From positions 682,001 to 746,000 of the forward strand of contig NZ_JAUFQP010000007.1 of the NCBI RefSeq assembly GCF_030409805.1: a DNA stretch of 64,000 nucleotides. Direction: 5' to 3'. Of the stretch, positions 15,276 through 24,327 are shown piece after piece (position 1 is the stretch's first letter; the number at the start of each line of letters is the position of its first letter). The DNA is from Algibacter miyuki (GTDB lineage: Bacteria > Bacteroidota > Bacteroidia > Flavobacteriales > Flavobacteriaceae). Position numbers and translations under genes: made by a program. Below the pieces are notes generated by a model that saw only the letters and a list, made by a program, of their open reading frames with translations, did not search any database and was not told where the DNA came from.

Positions 15276-16154
15276 TTAGTTAGAATCGCCTACATAGGTT
15301 ATTAAAACTTCTACCCGTCTATCTAATTTTGGATCGCCACCAAGCGGAAATTTCCGGCGCATGCCCATGTAACGCATACGACGTTTGTTAATACCTTTTT
15401 TTGCTAAAAATTCGTAAACGTATTTGGCGCGCGTTTCCGATAGGTTACGTTCTTTTGTTTTTCTATCTATTGCGTCACGACTATTTTGTGTACAACACAC
15501 GTGGCCTTGTATGGTAAAATATAAGTTTTTTCGGTCTAATAAAACTTGAGCTATAGTATCTAATGTTTTTTTAGATGCTGGTAAAATGGTGCTATATCCG
15601 GTTTTAAATAGAATATTATCTAAAACTATTTTGTCGCCAATTTTAAGTTCTCCTTCTAGTTTTTCTTTTGTGTTTTTTGGAATTTTTGGCGTTTCTGGTA
15701 TTTCAACAGGTATAACTTCTTCTTCGATAACTTTTTCAACAACAGGAGGTTTTGGCTTTACTATAATTTCAACTTTTCGATTTAAACCACGAATGTTTAA
15801 AACATTAGCATCTTTAATAATTTTCAGTAAAATTTCGCCTTTACCATCCACATTGCTAATTAAATCTTCATTAATTTCATAGTTAGAAAATATTGTTTTT
15901 ATAGCGTTAGCTCGTTGTTGAGATAGTATAAGGTTATAACTATCGGCACCAACATCATCACAAAAGCCATAGATGGAAATGGATTCAATATCAATATCAG
16001 ATAAGGATGAAATAAAAAGGAGCAACCTGCTTTCTTCAGTTGATGGCACTTTAAATTTATCGGTATCAAAATAAACGTCGTGGTTGAATTCACTTTGTGA
16101 AAAGGTGATACCAATATTAAAAAGAAAAAAGATTGATAAAACGTGTTTATACAT
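15276..16154 (-). CDS. Double OmpA-domain envelope protein
   Basis: A 292-residue exported protein. Signal peptide MYKHVLSIFFLFNIGITFSQ is followed by two OmpA-like peptidoglycan-binding modules. The first (about 25-130) begins FNHDVYFDTDKFKV and has the GFCDDVGADSYNLILSQQRA motif. The second (about 170-288) begins LDNILFKTGYSTILPASKKTL and includes GHVCCTQNSRDAIDR and LSETRAKYVYEFLAKKGI, ending with DRRVEVLITYV. A Pro/Glu-rich linker joins them. There is no beta-barrel. It likely tethers the outer envelope to peptidoglycan. It is co-transcribed with the type IX-secreted LRR protein 3 bases downstream, which suggests a joint surface role. Confidence 0.9.
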   Translation of the reverse strand: MYKHVLSIFFLFNIGITFSQSEFNHDVYFDTDKFKVPSTEESRLLLFISSLSDIDIESISIYGFCDDVGADSYNLILSQQRANAIKTIFSNYEINEDLISNVDGKGEILLKIIKDANVLNIRGLNRKVEIIVKPKPPVVEKVIEEEVIPVEIPETPKIPKNTKEKLEGELKIGDKIVLDNILFKTGYSTILPASKKTLDTIAQVLLDRKNLYFTIQGHVCCTQNSRDAIDRKTKERNLSETRAKYVYEFLAKKGINKRRMRYMGMRRKFPLGGDPKLDRRVEVLITYVGDSN

Positions 16155-16255
16155 AGTTTTGGAGCCTATTGTGGGTATAAAGATACAGATTTTAAGAGCT
16201 CTTAAAAAAATGACCGAATTTTATTAATCTTAAACCGTTATTAACAGTTAACTAT

Positions 16256-17890
16256 TTATTTTAAGTATTCGGCGTATTTAGCAGGATTATTAAGTATTTC
16301 GGTTGCTTTTTTTATACGCGCATCATGGGTTTTATAGTAATCGAATAAACCTTCTCTATAAACATAATGCTTCACAATATCTTCGGTTAAGGCTTCCATT
16401 AAAAAGTCTTTATTTTCGTCGATTACATCCGATTTCGATTGTTTTAAGTTTGAAATAAGGGTATTAAAATCCTTTTCAATATTATCGTTTAATTCTTCCT
16501 TAGTAGCCGTTTCAAAAGCTTTATAAAGGGCTTTTTCAGTATCTGTTTCAAAAGAGAAATTTGCAGTTTTTAGATAAGTTTTAAAATCTGAAAAATCAGA
16601 ATCCGAAAATTCAAAGTTGTCTATATTTTCAATATTATGCTTGTAATAGTAATCGGTTGCATAATTAAAAACAAGATCGTTATCTAGGATAGCTGTTGCT
16701 ACAGGTGATTTTTTAGTTGCTCCTACAAGTACATCTGGATAAACACCGCCGCCATCAAAAACTTCACGACCATTTTTTGTTTTAAACGAATTATATTGTT
16801 CTTGTTTTACACGAACGGCTTCGCCTTTTTCATCTCGATGCCAATAATCTAAAGCCTGGATACAACGGCCCGAAGGGGTGTAATATCTTGAAATAGTAAT
16901 TTTTACTTGCGTACCATAAGTCAGTATTTTGGGGCGTTGCACTAAGCCTTTTCCAAAACTACGAGAGCCCACAACTACAGCGCGATCTAAATCTTGTAAA
17001 GCTCCAGAAACAATCTCGCTTGCCGATGCCGAACGGCCGTTAATTAAAACCACAACAGGTATGTTAAGATCCGTAGGTTCATCCTGCGTGTAATAGGTTT
17101 TATTATATTTTTTAACTTTCGATTTTGTAGTTACTACTAATTGCCCTTTTGGTACAAAAAGATTCACAATTTTAATGGCTTCATTTAATAAGCCACCTGG
17201 ATTTCCACGTAAATCTAAAACAATACTTTCGGCACCTTGTGCTTTTAAATCTCGTAAAGCATACAAGGTTTCCTTATGTGCTTTATTATTAAATTTACTA
17301 AGCACAATATAGCCTGTTTTATCGTTAATTAGTGAAAAGTAGGGTACGGCTTTAATTTCTACTTCGGCACGTTTTATGGTTGCTGTTTGTGTTTTTCCTT
17401 GACGTTTATAAGTGACTTCTACGGAAGAATTAGGAGCACCTTTTAGTAAATCGCCAGCATAATCTTTATAAGTTTCTATTAAAACATCGCCAACTTTTAT
17501 AATTTCATCACCCGCTTTTAAGCCCGCTTTATCGGCCGGATAATCTTTATAAGGTTCTACAACAACGAGCTTATCTTTATGGGTCTTAATTTTTGCGCCA
17601 ATACCTGTGTAATCACCAGTATTGTTAATTCTAGCAGCCTCCACATCTTGCTCGTTCATAAATGTGGTATACGGATCCAAATTGGCTAACATGCTTTTTA
17701 TAGCGGTATCCATTAAATCTCCAGGGTTGGTTTCATCCACATAATTCATATTAAGTTCTTTGAATAATGTGGTAAAAATTTCTAGCTGTTTGGCTATTTC
17801 AAAAAAGTCGTTTTTAAAGGCAGACGTTGTTAATAAAAGCATGCCAGCTATCACAGGAATAATTATTTTCTTTTTGAAAAAGTGTTTCAT
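16256..17890 (-). CDS. S41 family C-terminal processing peptidase
   Basis: A 544-residue envelope protease. A hydrophobic leader (IIIPVIAGMLLLTTSAF) is followed by a helical cap, a PDZ domain at about 85-170 (GAKIKTHKDKLVVVEPYKDY, AGLKAGDEIIKVGDV) and the tail-specific protease domain. Visible catalytic parts are VLDLRGNPGGLLNEA, GRSASASEIVSGALQD with the nucleophilic Ser, and the Lys in GSRSFGKGLVQ. It carries about 170 further C-terminal residues of helical type. These enzymes trim or degrade periplasmic proteins from their C-termini. It lies 10 bases downstream of rnpA and is probably co-transcribed with it, a pairing often seen in flavobacteria. Confidence 0.93.
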   Translation of the reverse strand: MKHFFKKKIIIPVIAGMLLLTTSAFKNDFFEIAKQLEIFTTLFKELNMNYVDETNPGDLMDTAIKSMLANLDPYTTFMNEQDVEAARINNTGDYTGIGAKIKTHKDKLVVVEPYKDYPADKAGLKAGDEIIKVGDVLIETYKDYAGDLLKGAPNSSVEVTYKRQGKTQTATIKRAEVEIKAVPYFSLINDKTGYIVLSKFNNKAHKETLYALRDLKAQGAESIVLDLRGNPGGLLNEAIKIVNLFVPKGQLVVTTKSKVKKYNKTYYTQDEPTDLNIPVVVLINGRSASASEIVSGALQDLDRAVVVGSRSFGKGLVQRPKILTYGTQVKITISRYYTPSGRCIQALDYWHRDEKGEAVRVKQEQYNSFKTKNGREVFDGGGVYPDVLVGATKKSPVATAILDNDLVFNYATDYYYKHNIENIDNFEFSDSDFSDFKTYLKTANFSFETDTEKALYKAFETATKEELNDNIEKDFNTLISNLKQSKSDVIDENKDFLMEALTEDIVKHYVYREGLFDYYKTHDARIKKATEILNNPAKYAEYLK

Positions 17891-17900
17891 GGGTCAATTT

Positions 17901-18275
17901 TTATTCAGAAATCTTATTTGAAAATTTTTCGAACAACAATTTCATTTTGTTTTCAACTTGTGAAAAAGTAGGTTTTTCTTTGCCAATGTACAAAATCATA
18001 AACGCATGTGGTGCGGTTAAATTGTTAAAATACTCGGCTTTATTTAGTCGGTAAGATTCTCTTAGCAAACGTTTTATACGGTTTCTATCAGGCGCCTTTT
18101 TAAAATGGCGTTTACTTGCCGAAACACCTGTTTTTGTTAAAACATCATCTTCAAAAACGGTAGATAAATACATCATGCGTAACGGATATACCGAAACCGA
18201 TTTTCCTTCGGTAAACAGTTTATCTATTAGCTTTTTGCTTTTTAATTTCTCTTTTTGTGGGTATGCGAAACTCAA
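17901..18275 (-). CDS. rnpA: Ribonuclease P protein component
   Basis: A basic protein that joins RNase P RNA to mature tRNA 5' ends. Family marks are the opening FAYPQKEKLKSKKLIDKLFTEGKSV-type segment, the SVYPLRMMYL strand and the signature RNRIKRLLRESYR. The frame is open up to a TTG at 18296, but I place the start at the TTG at 18275. That gives MSFAYPQKEKLKSK, like other flavobacterial RnpA proteins, and 124 residues. A perfect -7 element TACCTTTG (18294-18301) overlaps the upstream TTG, so a transcript from it would not contain that codon in a usable position. It leads the rnpA-ctp pair. Confidence 0.9.
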   Translation of the reverse strand: MSFAYPQKEKLKSKKLIDKLFTEGKSVSVYPLRMMYLSTVFEDDVLTKTGVSASKRHFKKAPDRNRIKRLLRESYRLNKAEYFNNLTAPHAFMILYIGKEKPTFSQVENKMKLLFEKFSNKISE

Positions 18276-18293
18276 TGCGTTTATTTTATGCTC

Positions 18294-18301
18294 CAAAGGT
18301 A
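18294..18301 (-). promoter_or_regulatory. -7 promoter element (TACCTTTG) for rnpA-ctp
   Basis: Exact minus-strand TAnnTTTG match, 18 bases upstream of the TTG start at 18275 and overlapping the alternative TTG start at 18296, which it argues against. No clear -33 TTG. Confidence 0.45.
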
Positions 18302-18358
18302 AGCAAATTAAAAAATGGGCGCGAAGTGGTTTTCTGTAAATGTTTTGTTTAAATAAAA

Positions 18359-18763
18359 TTAAGCTTCCTCATCGGTTTTAATGGCATCTTTTAAGTTTCC
18401 TAAAGAGCTCGCAATTGCCTGTGTATTTAAACTGAAAATGGAAGCGCCAAGTGTAACGACTTGAGTGGAAATATTGATGGCTTTTTGAACATCTTTTAAA
18501 GATTGATATGAAGTTTCAATTTTGGTAGTAATAGCATTTAAAGTCTCAAAAGAATCTGAAATATCATCCATACTTAATTGTGCCGACATGGTGAATAAAT
18601 CATCAGAATAATCGAGGGTTTTTTTATGAGTTTCTCTTAATTTTTTATGCTGAAGTTTGGTTAAGTTTTGATAGTTTAAAACCCGATAGTTTCCCATGGC
18701 TTGCGCTAGCGTTAAAAAATAATTAGCCAATTTATTCGCTTGTTTTGAAGTTAATTTTGCCAT
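18359..18763 (-). CDS. Unknown all-helical small protein
   Basis: I do not recognise this 134-residue protein. It has no signal peptide. The sequence looks fully helical, with amphipathic stretches such as KQANKLANYFLTLAQAMGNY and FETLNAITTKIETSYQSLKD, and a late, more hydrophobic and Ala/Ser/Thr-rich stretch (INISTQVVTLGASIFSLNT). The start ATG (18763) is 5 bases after the stop of the lipoprotein gene upstream, so the two form an operon. Both proteins share spaced helical character and may work together. No cysteines or catalytic motif are seen. Confidence 0.7.
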   Translation of the reverse strand: MAKLTSKQANKLANYFLTLAQAMGNYRVLNYQNLTKLQHKKLRETHKKTLDYSDDLFTMSAQLSMDDISDSFETLNAITTKIETSYQSLKDVQKAINISTQVVTLGASIFSLNTQAIASSLGNLKDAIKTDEEA

Positions 18764-18768
18764 GGTTT

Positions 18769-19614
18769 CTATATTTTTTTTAATTCGGAAATAACAGATT
18801 TAATTTCACTAGCCGACTGAAAAAGGTGCTGTTGTATTTCTTTTACCGTTAAGTTTTCTATATCATCATATAATTGTTGATGACCATCGGAAATTACAGA
18901 GAGTGTTGTAGAATATGCTAAAAATATGGCTTGCTGCTGTTCTATATTTTGGAGGGTATTATAATATTCTTTTATAGCGTTGCGTTGTTCAAAACTCGAA
19001 AGTGACGAATCATTTACTAAATCAAGATAATCCGATTTTATGCGTTCTTTTTTTACCTTTAATTTACCATTTAAGTTTTCTGAAATATTAAAATCTAAAA
19101 ATGAAATTAAGGTTTTAAGAGGCGTATTTGCATTTTTTACATAGGTTTTAATTTTCCTTTTTCTATATGAATTAGTGAAGGCATCAATTAAAATTTTAGA
19201 TATTTTTGAATAGGATTCTACTTGTTCCGTTTCTATAAGAACCGAACCAAATTGTCCTTCGGATAAGGCATTGGTTAAAGCATCGGTTTTGTAAGAGGTT
19301 AAAGCATTATCTGATAATTTTGAAAGGCCATCAAAATAACCATATATTGAACTATAAATTTTTAGACTGATACTATCCGCCTCTTTTTCGGCTTCGCAGG
19401 GGCAGTTTACATTTCGAAATTCTAAATTTATTATTTTTTTTTCTACACATTTATCTAAACACGCTTGTTGAAAACTATAATTTAAAGTTTCGAAATATTG
19501 AATAGCTTCTAACGATTCCGAAGCATAAGCATTTACATGTTTTAGGTTTGCACAGCTAGATGCGCTTATAATGAAGAGAAATGCAAGGCTGTAAATTTTC
19601 AGATATTTTATCAT
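18769..19614 (-). CDS. Unknown helical lipoprotein
   Basis: A 281-residue predicted lipoprotein that I do not recognise. A leader (IYSLAFLFIISASSC) ends in a lipobox-like ASSC; Cys at about 21 would be lipidated. The rest is mostly helical and highly charged, with four further Cys between about 53 and 77 (QACLDKCVEKK, NVNCPCEAEKE) that could pair or bind metal. It leads a two-gene operon with the small helical protein. Extracytoplasmic location is likely; function unknown. No transport, peptidase or sorting-domain signature is present. Confidence 0.75.
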   Translation of the reverse strand: MIKYLKIYSLAFLFIISASSCANLKHVNAYASESLEAIQYFETLNYSFQQACLDKCVEKKIINLEFRNVNCPCEAEKEADSISLKIYSSIYGYFDGLSKLSDNALTSYKTDALTNALSEGQFGSVLIETEQVESYSKISKILIDAFTNSYRKRKIKTYVKNANTPLKTLISFLDFNISENLNGKLKVKKERIKSDYLDLVNDSSLSSFEQRNAIKEYYNTLQNIEQQQAIFLAYSTTLSVISDGHQQLYDDIENLTVKEIQQHLFQSASEIKSVISELKKI

Positions 19615-19830
19615 GGCTTGATAAGATTTTGTTGGTTAAATTAATAATGAACCAAATTTGAAAATAAGTACGTGTAGATAAATTGGGGTAATTTGACTTT
19701 AACTAAAATATGAAATTTTTCCCATAAAATGATTCTTTTTATAAGCTTATTTCAGTTAATTATTTTTTTATTGTGTTGATATATAATTATTTAAGTTGTG
19801 TTATAAATAGGTTTTTATTAGTGGTTTGCA

Positions 19831-19865
19831 TAAAAAAAGCCTTTCCGTTTAAACGAAAAGGCTTT
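19831..19865 (-). terminator. Terminator after the M1 peptidase gene
   Basis: AAAGCCTTTCCGTTT and AAACGAAAAGGCTTT form a 15-pair stem with one mismatch. On the minus strand it is followed by a run of T (GGCTTTTTTTATG). It lies 22 bases past the M1 peptidase stop. Confidence 0.85.
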
Positions 19866-19886
19866 AATAAATTTACTTAAAATATT

Positions 19887-21731
19887 TTACTTTTTATTAT
19901 TGGAAGGGTTTACGTCTGCCATTAAGCCCGAAGGATCAATTTCAACTGTTTTTACAGCTTTTGAAGCTTCAAAGGTATAAGTAGGGTATGCCCAAGCCCA
20001 ATCTTTTATTATAGTGGCTGTGGTTGGTTTTTCGCCACGCATCATTTGTAACGGAATGTAAAAATCTTCCGAAGAACCATCTACATAAGTTACTTTTAAA
20101 TCTATAGGCATTGGCATTAAACCAATTCTATTTAAAGTAATGGCTTTTCCGTTAATGCTTTCTATAGCGTAATCTATAGTGTTTGTGGTTTGTCCGAAAT
20201 CTGTTAAATACCAATCTAGTTCTAAACCAGAAACACGTTCAGCGGTGCGTACAATATCTAGTGGTTTAGGATGTTTAAAAGCAAAATCAGTAAAGTATTT
20301 TTTTATGGTTTTCTTTAAGTTTTCAGAACCAATAACATAACCTAACTGACTTAAAAACACGGCGCCTTTGCTGTAAGCCGCAATACTGTATGAACGGTTA
20401 TAAGCATAACGATCGGAATGTGTAGTTAAGGGTTGCTCTTTACCAGAATTTGCTAAAGAAATATAACCTCTGTATGAGGATGCTATGGGGTTTTCTTTAT
20501 TCTCGTTCATAACCTCGTTCATGGCCCAGTTGCTAATGTAGGTAGTAAAACCTTCGTCCATCCATTCGTGTTTCGACTCGTTAGAGGCTAATAAAAACTG
20601 AAACCAAGTGTGTGCTAACTCATGTGCGGTAACACCAACTAAACTACCATAGGTTCTATTTCCTGTAATTAGTGTGCTCATAGCGTATTCCATACCGCCA
20701 TCGCCACCTTGAATTACTGAATACTGTTTGTATGGGTATTTACCAATATTTTCGCTAAAATATTGCATTAACTCCACTGTTTTTGGTTGCATTTTTTTCC
20801 AATACCCTTTATGCTCGGCATCTAACGTATTTTTATATAAAAAATGTAAAAGCGGGCCATTTGGCACTTGCATAGTATCATGAATATAATCTTTATCGGC
20901 AGCCCAAGTAAAATCGTGTACGTTTGGTGCTATAAAATGCCAAGTTAATTTATCAGTATTCGGTTTGGTAACCGTTCCTGTTTCATAACCATGACCAATT
21001 TGGTTTGGGTTTTGTAAATAGCCCGATCCGCCAACAGTATAATCTTTATCAATGGTTAATTTTACATCAAAATCTCCCCAAACACCGTGAAATTCACGTC
21101 CGATATATGGGTCGGCATGCCAACCTTCAAAATCATATTCAGCCAATTTTGGGTACCATTGCGACATAGATAATGCGACACCTTCAGCACTGTTTCTGCC
21201 TGTTCTACGTATTTGTGCAGGAACTTGCGCGTCAAAATCCATAGTAAAAGTTACTTTTTCACCAGGTTGTATAGGTTTTGCTAACGCTACTTCTAACACG
21301 GTTCCTACAGTTTCATGTTTTAAAGTTGTACCATTTTGCTTTAAGCTGTTTACTTTTATATAACCAATTTCGTTTGGTTTTAGGTTTCCAATTCGGTTTC
21401 CAACACGCGCATCTGGATCGGCAATAGTTTGCGAACGTACATCCATTTCGCTGCCAGGTTGAAAGGCATTAAAAAATAAATGATAGTACACACGATCTAA
21501 AACATCGGGTGAATTATTGGTGTAAACCAACGTTTGTTTTCCTTGGTATTGATAGGTGTTAACATCCATATCAATAGCCATTTTATAATCTACATGTTGT
21601 TGCCAATACGTGCTTGTTGCAGGAGAATTAAGTACCGGAGATGTGTTAGAATCTGTTGTTACACTTTTGGTAGTAGAACAAGACCAAAACAAGGCGATAC
21701 TTAAAACTGAAATATAAATGTGTTTCATCAT
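19887..21731 (-). CDS. M1 family aminopeptidase-like metallopeptidase (lipoprotein)
   Basis: A 614-residue exported zinc peptidase. The leader MMKHIYISVLSIALFWSC ends in a lipobox-like cysteine, so it is probably anchored in the outer membrane or periplasmic leaflet. An N-terminal beta saddle is followed by the GGMEYAM exopeptidase motif (GAMEN-type, about residue 345) and the zinc site HELAHTWFQF (about 370) with the third ligand in WMDEGFTTY (about 393). The C-terminal part (about 520-600) is a beta domain. Such enzymes trim N-terminal residues from peptides. Neighbouring S8 peptidase and MBL genes are on the same strand, but a terminator separates this gene from the S8 gene. Confidence 0.93.
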   Translation of the reverse strand: MMKHIYISVLSIALFWSCSTTKSVTTDSNTSPVLNSPATSTYWQQHVDYKMAIDMDVNTYQYQGKQTLVYTNNSPDVLDRVYYHLFFNAFQPGSEMDVRSQTIADPDARVGNRIGNLKPNEIGYIKVNSLKQNGTTLKHETVGTVLEVALAKPIQPGEKVTFTMDFDAQVPAQIRRTGRNSAEGVALSMSQWYPKLAEYDFEGWHADPYIGREFHGVWGDFDVKLTIDKDYTVGGSGYLQNPNQIGHGYETGTVTKPNTDKLTWHFIAPNVHDFTWAADKDYIHDTMQVPNGPLLHFLYKNTLDAEHKGYWKKMQPKTVELMQYFSENIGKYPYKQYSVIQGGDGGMEYAMSTLITGNRTYGSLVGVTAHELAHTWFQFLLASNESKHEWMDEGFTTYISNWAMNEVMNENKENPIASSYRGYISLANSGKEQPLTTHSDRYAYNRSYSIAAYSKGAVFLSQLGYVIGSENLKKTIKKYFTDFAFKHPKPLDIVRTAERVSGLELDWYLTDFGQTTNTIDYAIESINGKAITLNRIGLMPMPIDLKVTYVDGSSEDFYIPLQMMRGEKPTTATIIKDWAWAYPTYTFEASKAVKTVEIDPSGLMADVNPSNNKK

Positions 21732-21745
21732 AATCTATTGAAAAT

Positions 21746-21775
21746 AAAAAAAGAGGCAGTTTAAAGCCTCTTTTT
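21746..21775 (-). terminator. Terminator between the S8 and M1 peptidase genes
   Basis: AAAAAGAGGC pairs with GCCTCTTTTT around an eight-base loop (ten pairs). On the minus strand it follows the S8 gene stop by 10 bases and ends in T-rich sequence. Confidence 0.85.
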
Positions 21776-21784
21776 AATTGTTAA

Positions 21785-23392
21785 TTATTTCATTTTTGAG
21801 GCCATTATTAGAGCGTTATAAGCGTTGACCATTTTAGACGATTTTACTAAATCGCCAAAAGGTTTTACATTACTCGTTTCGCCACCAACAATCACTTTAC
21901 TTTTTACAGCTAAGCCAGAATCCATTAAAACTTGCTTTACTTGCGCAGCACTTAATTTTGGATAGTACGAACGGATTAACGCAGCAACACCAGCAACCGC
22001 AGGTGCAGCCATAGATGTTCCTCCTTTAGTATCGTATTCGTTTTCTGGTACTGTAGAATATACTTTTGCTCCAGGAGCAAATACATCTACATTTATTTTT
22101 CCGTAGTTAGAAAATCCTGCAACAATACCCGAACCGTATTTAGGCTCTAAAGCACCAACAGTAATAAAAGTATCTGATACTTCTGGACCAACGCCAACAG
22201 CATCGTTTGGATATACATCTTTTTCATCTAAATTAATACCTTCGTTACCAGCAGCATTTACAAAAAGAACATCGTTTTTCCCGGCGTAAGCAATAGCATC
22301 ACGTACCCAATCACTGTGTGGTGAGTAGTATTTACCAAAACTTCCATTTATAATAGACGCGCCATTATCTACAGCGTAACGAATAGCTAAAGCAATATCT
22401 TTATCGTATTCATCGCCATTTGGTACGGCTCTAATGCTCATAATTTCAACATTATTAGCAACACCATTTACACCTTTACCATTGTTGCGTTCTGCAGCAA
22501 TAATACCAGCAACGTGTGTACCATGACTTTCGGTTTTAACAGAAGGTTTTACATTTCCGTTTCCGTAAAATTTTGTCGACATATCATCGGCATCATCACC
22601 ATTTATACGGCCTTTAAAATCTTTGTTTAAGTTATAATTTAAACGATCGTTTATTTGATTTAAGCTATTCGATAATTCTTCTTTTCCTTCACTTAAAGAT
22701 TCTAAGCCATTGCTATAAAAGTATTTTGCAATTTGAACTGAACGTGATAATGTTTCATCTTCGGTTTTAATACTGTTTACATCTGCTTTAGTATAGTCTG
22801 TTTTGTTTAAATGCTTAGCTAATGCGGCATCGGCATTTGAAATTTGCAATAACATTTGGTCGTAATTATTTTTATAACCCATGTATTTTTGATAATCTTC
22901 ATCGTATTCTGCTTGTGCTTTTGCATAAACAGGATCGCTGGTATCACCTTTTGCTAAAATTCTAACAAATTCTAGTTGTTCATTATAGGCTTCACCTAGA
23001 AAATTCCATCCATGAATATCATCGATGTAACCATTTTTATCGTCGTCTATGCCGTTGTTTGGAATTTCTTTTTTATTGGTCCAAATAACATCATTTAAAT
23101 CTTCATGGTCAATATCAATTCCAGAATCGATAACGGCAACAATAACTTTTTTTCCTTTTTTATTTTTTATGATTTCGGCATAAGCTTTATCAACACTCAT
23201 TCCAGGAATGGTATCTTTTACTAAATCTAAATGTCCCCAATTGTGTTTTTCAATTTCGGTTAAATCCGAAACTTTTAAAGGAGTATTATCGATATTTTCA
23301 AGAGGTGTTGAAATAATATCGGCTGCACCGCCACAGCTAGAAATTAATAGTGCTGCAAATGCAGAACATGTGATTGCTTTTAATGTGTTCAT
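21785..23392 (-). CDS. Subtilisin-like S8 serine peptidase (lipoprotein)
   Basis: A 535-residue exported protease. Leader FAALLISSCGG is a lipobox. The catalytic triad is visible as Asp in VAVIDSGIDIDHEDL (about residue 89), His in SHGTHVAGIIAA (about 292) and Ser in GGTSMAAPAVAGVAAL (about 461), with the oxyanion Asn in VNAAGNEG. The roughly 200 residues between Asp and His are much longer than in subtilisin; they hold a helical, charged insertion (LAKGDTSDPVYAKAQAEYDE onwards), typical of a Bacteroidota subgroup of S8 lipoproteins. It probably degrades proteins at the cell surface. The MBL gene starts upstream, 20 bases away. Confidence 0.93.
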   Translation of the reverse strand: MNTLKAITCSAFAALLISSCGGAADIISTPLENIDNTPLKVSDLTEIEKHNWGHLDLVKDTIPGMSVDKAYAEIIKNKKGKKVIVAVIDSGIDIDHEDLNDVIWTNKKEIPNNGIDDDKNGYIDDIHGWNFLGEAYNEQLEFVRILAKGDTSDPVYAKAQAEYDEDYQKYMGYKNNYDQMLLQISNADAALAKHLNKTDYTKADVNSIKTEDETLSRSVQIAKYFYSNGLESLSEGKEELSNSLNQINDRLNYNLNKDFKGRINGDDADDMSTKFYGNGNVKPSVKTESHGTHVAGIIAAERNNGKGVNGVANNVEIMSIRAVPNGDEYDKDIALAIRYAVDNGASIINGSFGKYYSPHSDWVRDAIAYAGKNDVLFVNAAGNEGINLDEKDVYPNDAVGVGPEVSDTFITVGALEPKYGSGIVAGFSNYGKINVDVFAPGAKVYSTVPENEYDTKGGTSMAAPAVAGVAALIRSYYPKLSAAQVKQVLMDSGLAVKSKVIVGGETSNVKPFGDLVKSSKMVNAYNALIMASKMK

Positions 23393-23412
23393 GTTTGAAG
23401 TTTAATAATTAT

Positions 23413-24273
23413 TTATTTGAAAATGTCTTGGGTTGAAAATGTGTTGTTAAGGCGCACGCCCTTTTCGGTGTGTTTTACCGTAATAATTTCGTTGTGAGCA
23501 TCATGCTCTAAAAACAAGTAGTAATTATTATCAGCGGCTAGGTTTAGAAAGTGTTCTTTTTCGTCTAAAGTTAGCAAGGGTCTGGTATCATAACCCATTA
23601 CGAAAGGTATTGGTAAATGGCCAACGGTGGGTAATAAATCGGCCATGAAGGCGATGGTTTTTCCGTTGTAATTTATTAACGGAATCATTTGTTTATCGGT
23701 GTGGCCATCGGCAAAAAAGATATCAAATCCTAAGGTTGAATTTTTAAGTAAATTGGTTTCAGGAAGTTGCGTAAATTTTAATTGTCCGCTTTCTTCAAAA
23801 GGAAGAATATTTTCTTTTAAAAAAGAAGCTTTTTCTCTATTATTTGGTTGTGTTGCCCATTGCCAATGGTCTTCGTTACTCCAATAATGTGCATTTTTGA
23901 AAACGGGTTCGTAGCCGGTTCTATCCTTATTCCATTGCACACAACCACCAGAATGATCGAAATGCAGGTGTGTTAAAAATACATCGGTAATATCATCGGG
24001 ATGGAAACCGTGGGTTTTTAAAGATTTTTCTAAAGTATCGTCTCCCCAAAGGTGATAATACCCGAAAAATTTATCCGATTGTTTATTCCCCATACCGGTA
24101 TCGATTAAAATAAGCCTATTGCCATCTTCAATAAGGAGGCAACGAGCCGCAATATCGATCATATTATTGGCGTCTGCTGGGTTGGTACGTTGCCATAATG
24201 ATTTTGGTACCACGCCAAACATAGCGCCACCATCGAGTTTAAAATTGCCGGAATTAATAGGGTATAAGTTCAT
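23413..24273 (-). CDS. MBL-fold metallo-hydrolase
   Basis: A 286-residue cytosolic hydrolase of the metallo-beta-lactamase fold. The dinuclear metal motif HLHFDHSGG (about residues 103-111) is intact. Further ligands are in NAHYWSNEDHW, FFADGHTDKQMIPLI and the late YLFLEHDAHNE. The pattern, including IDTGMGNKQSDKFFGYYHL after an AARCLLIEDG stretch, is that of quorum-lactonase-like or general MBL hydrolases of unknown substrate. Its stop lies 20 bases upstream of the S8 peptidase ATG, so the two are probably co-transcribed. Confidence 0.9.
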   Translation of the reverse strand: MNLYPINSGNFKLDGGAMFGVVPKSLWQRTNPADANNMIDIAARCLLIEDGNRLILIDTGMGNKQSDKFFGYYHLWGDDTLEKSLKTHGFHPDDITDVFLTHLHFDHSGGCVQWNKDRTGYEPVFKNAHYWSNEDHWQWATQPNNREKASFLKENILPFEESGQLKFTQLPETNLLKNSTLGFDIFFADGHTDKQMIPLINYNGKTIAFMADLLPTVGHLPIPFVMGYDTRPLLTLDEKEHFLNLAADNNYYLFLEHDAHNEIITVKHTEKGVRLNNTFSTQDIFK

Positions 24274-24327
24274 AAGAGTGTAAAATTACGGAATCTATTG
24301 TTAATCGGTAAAAACGTTAAGAATATA

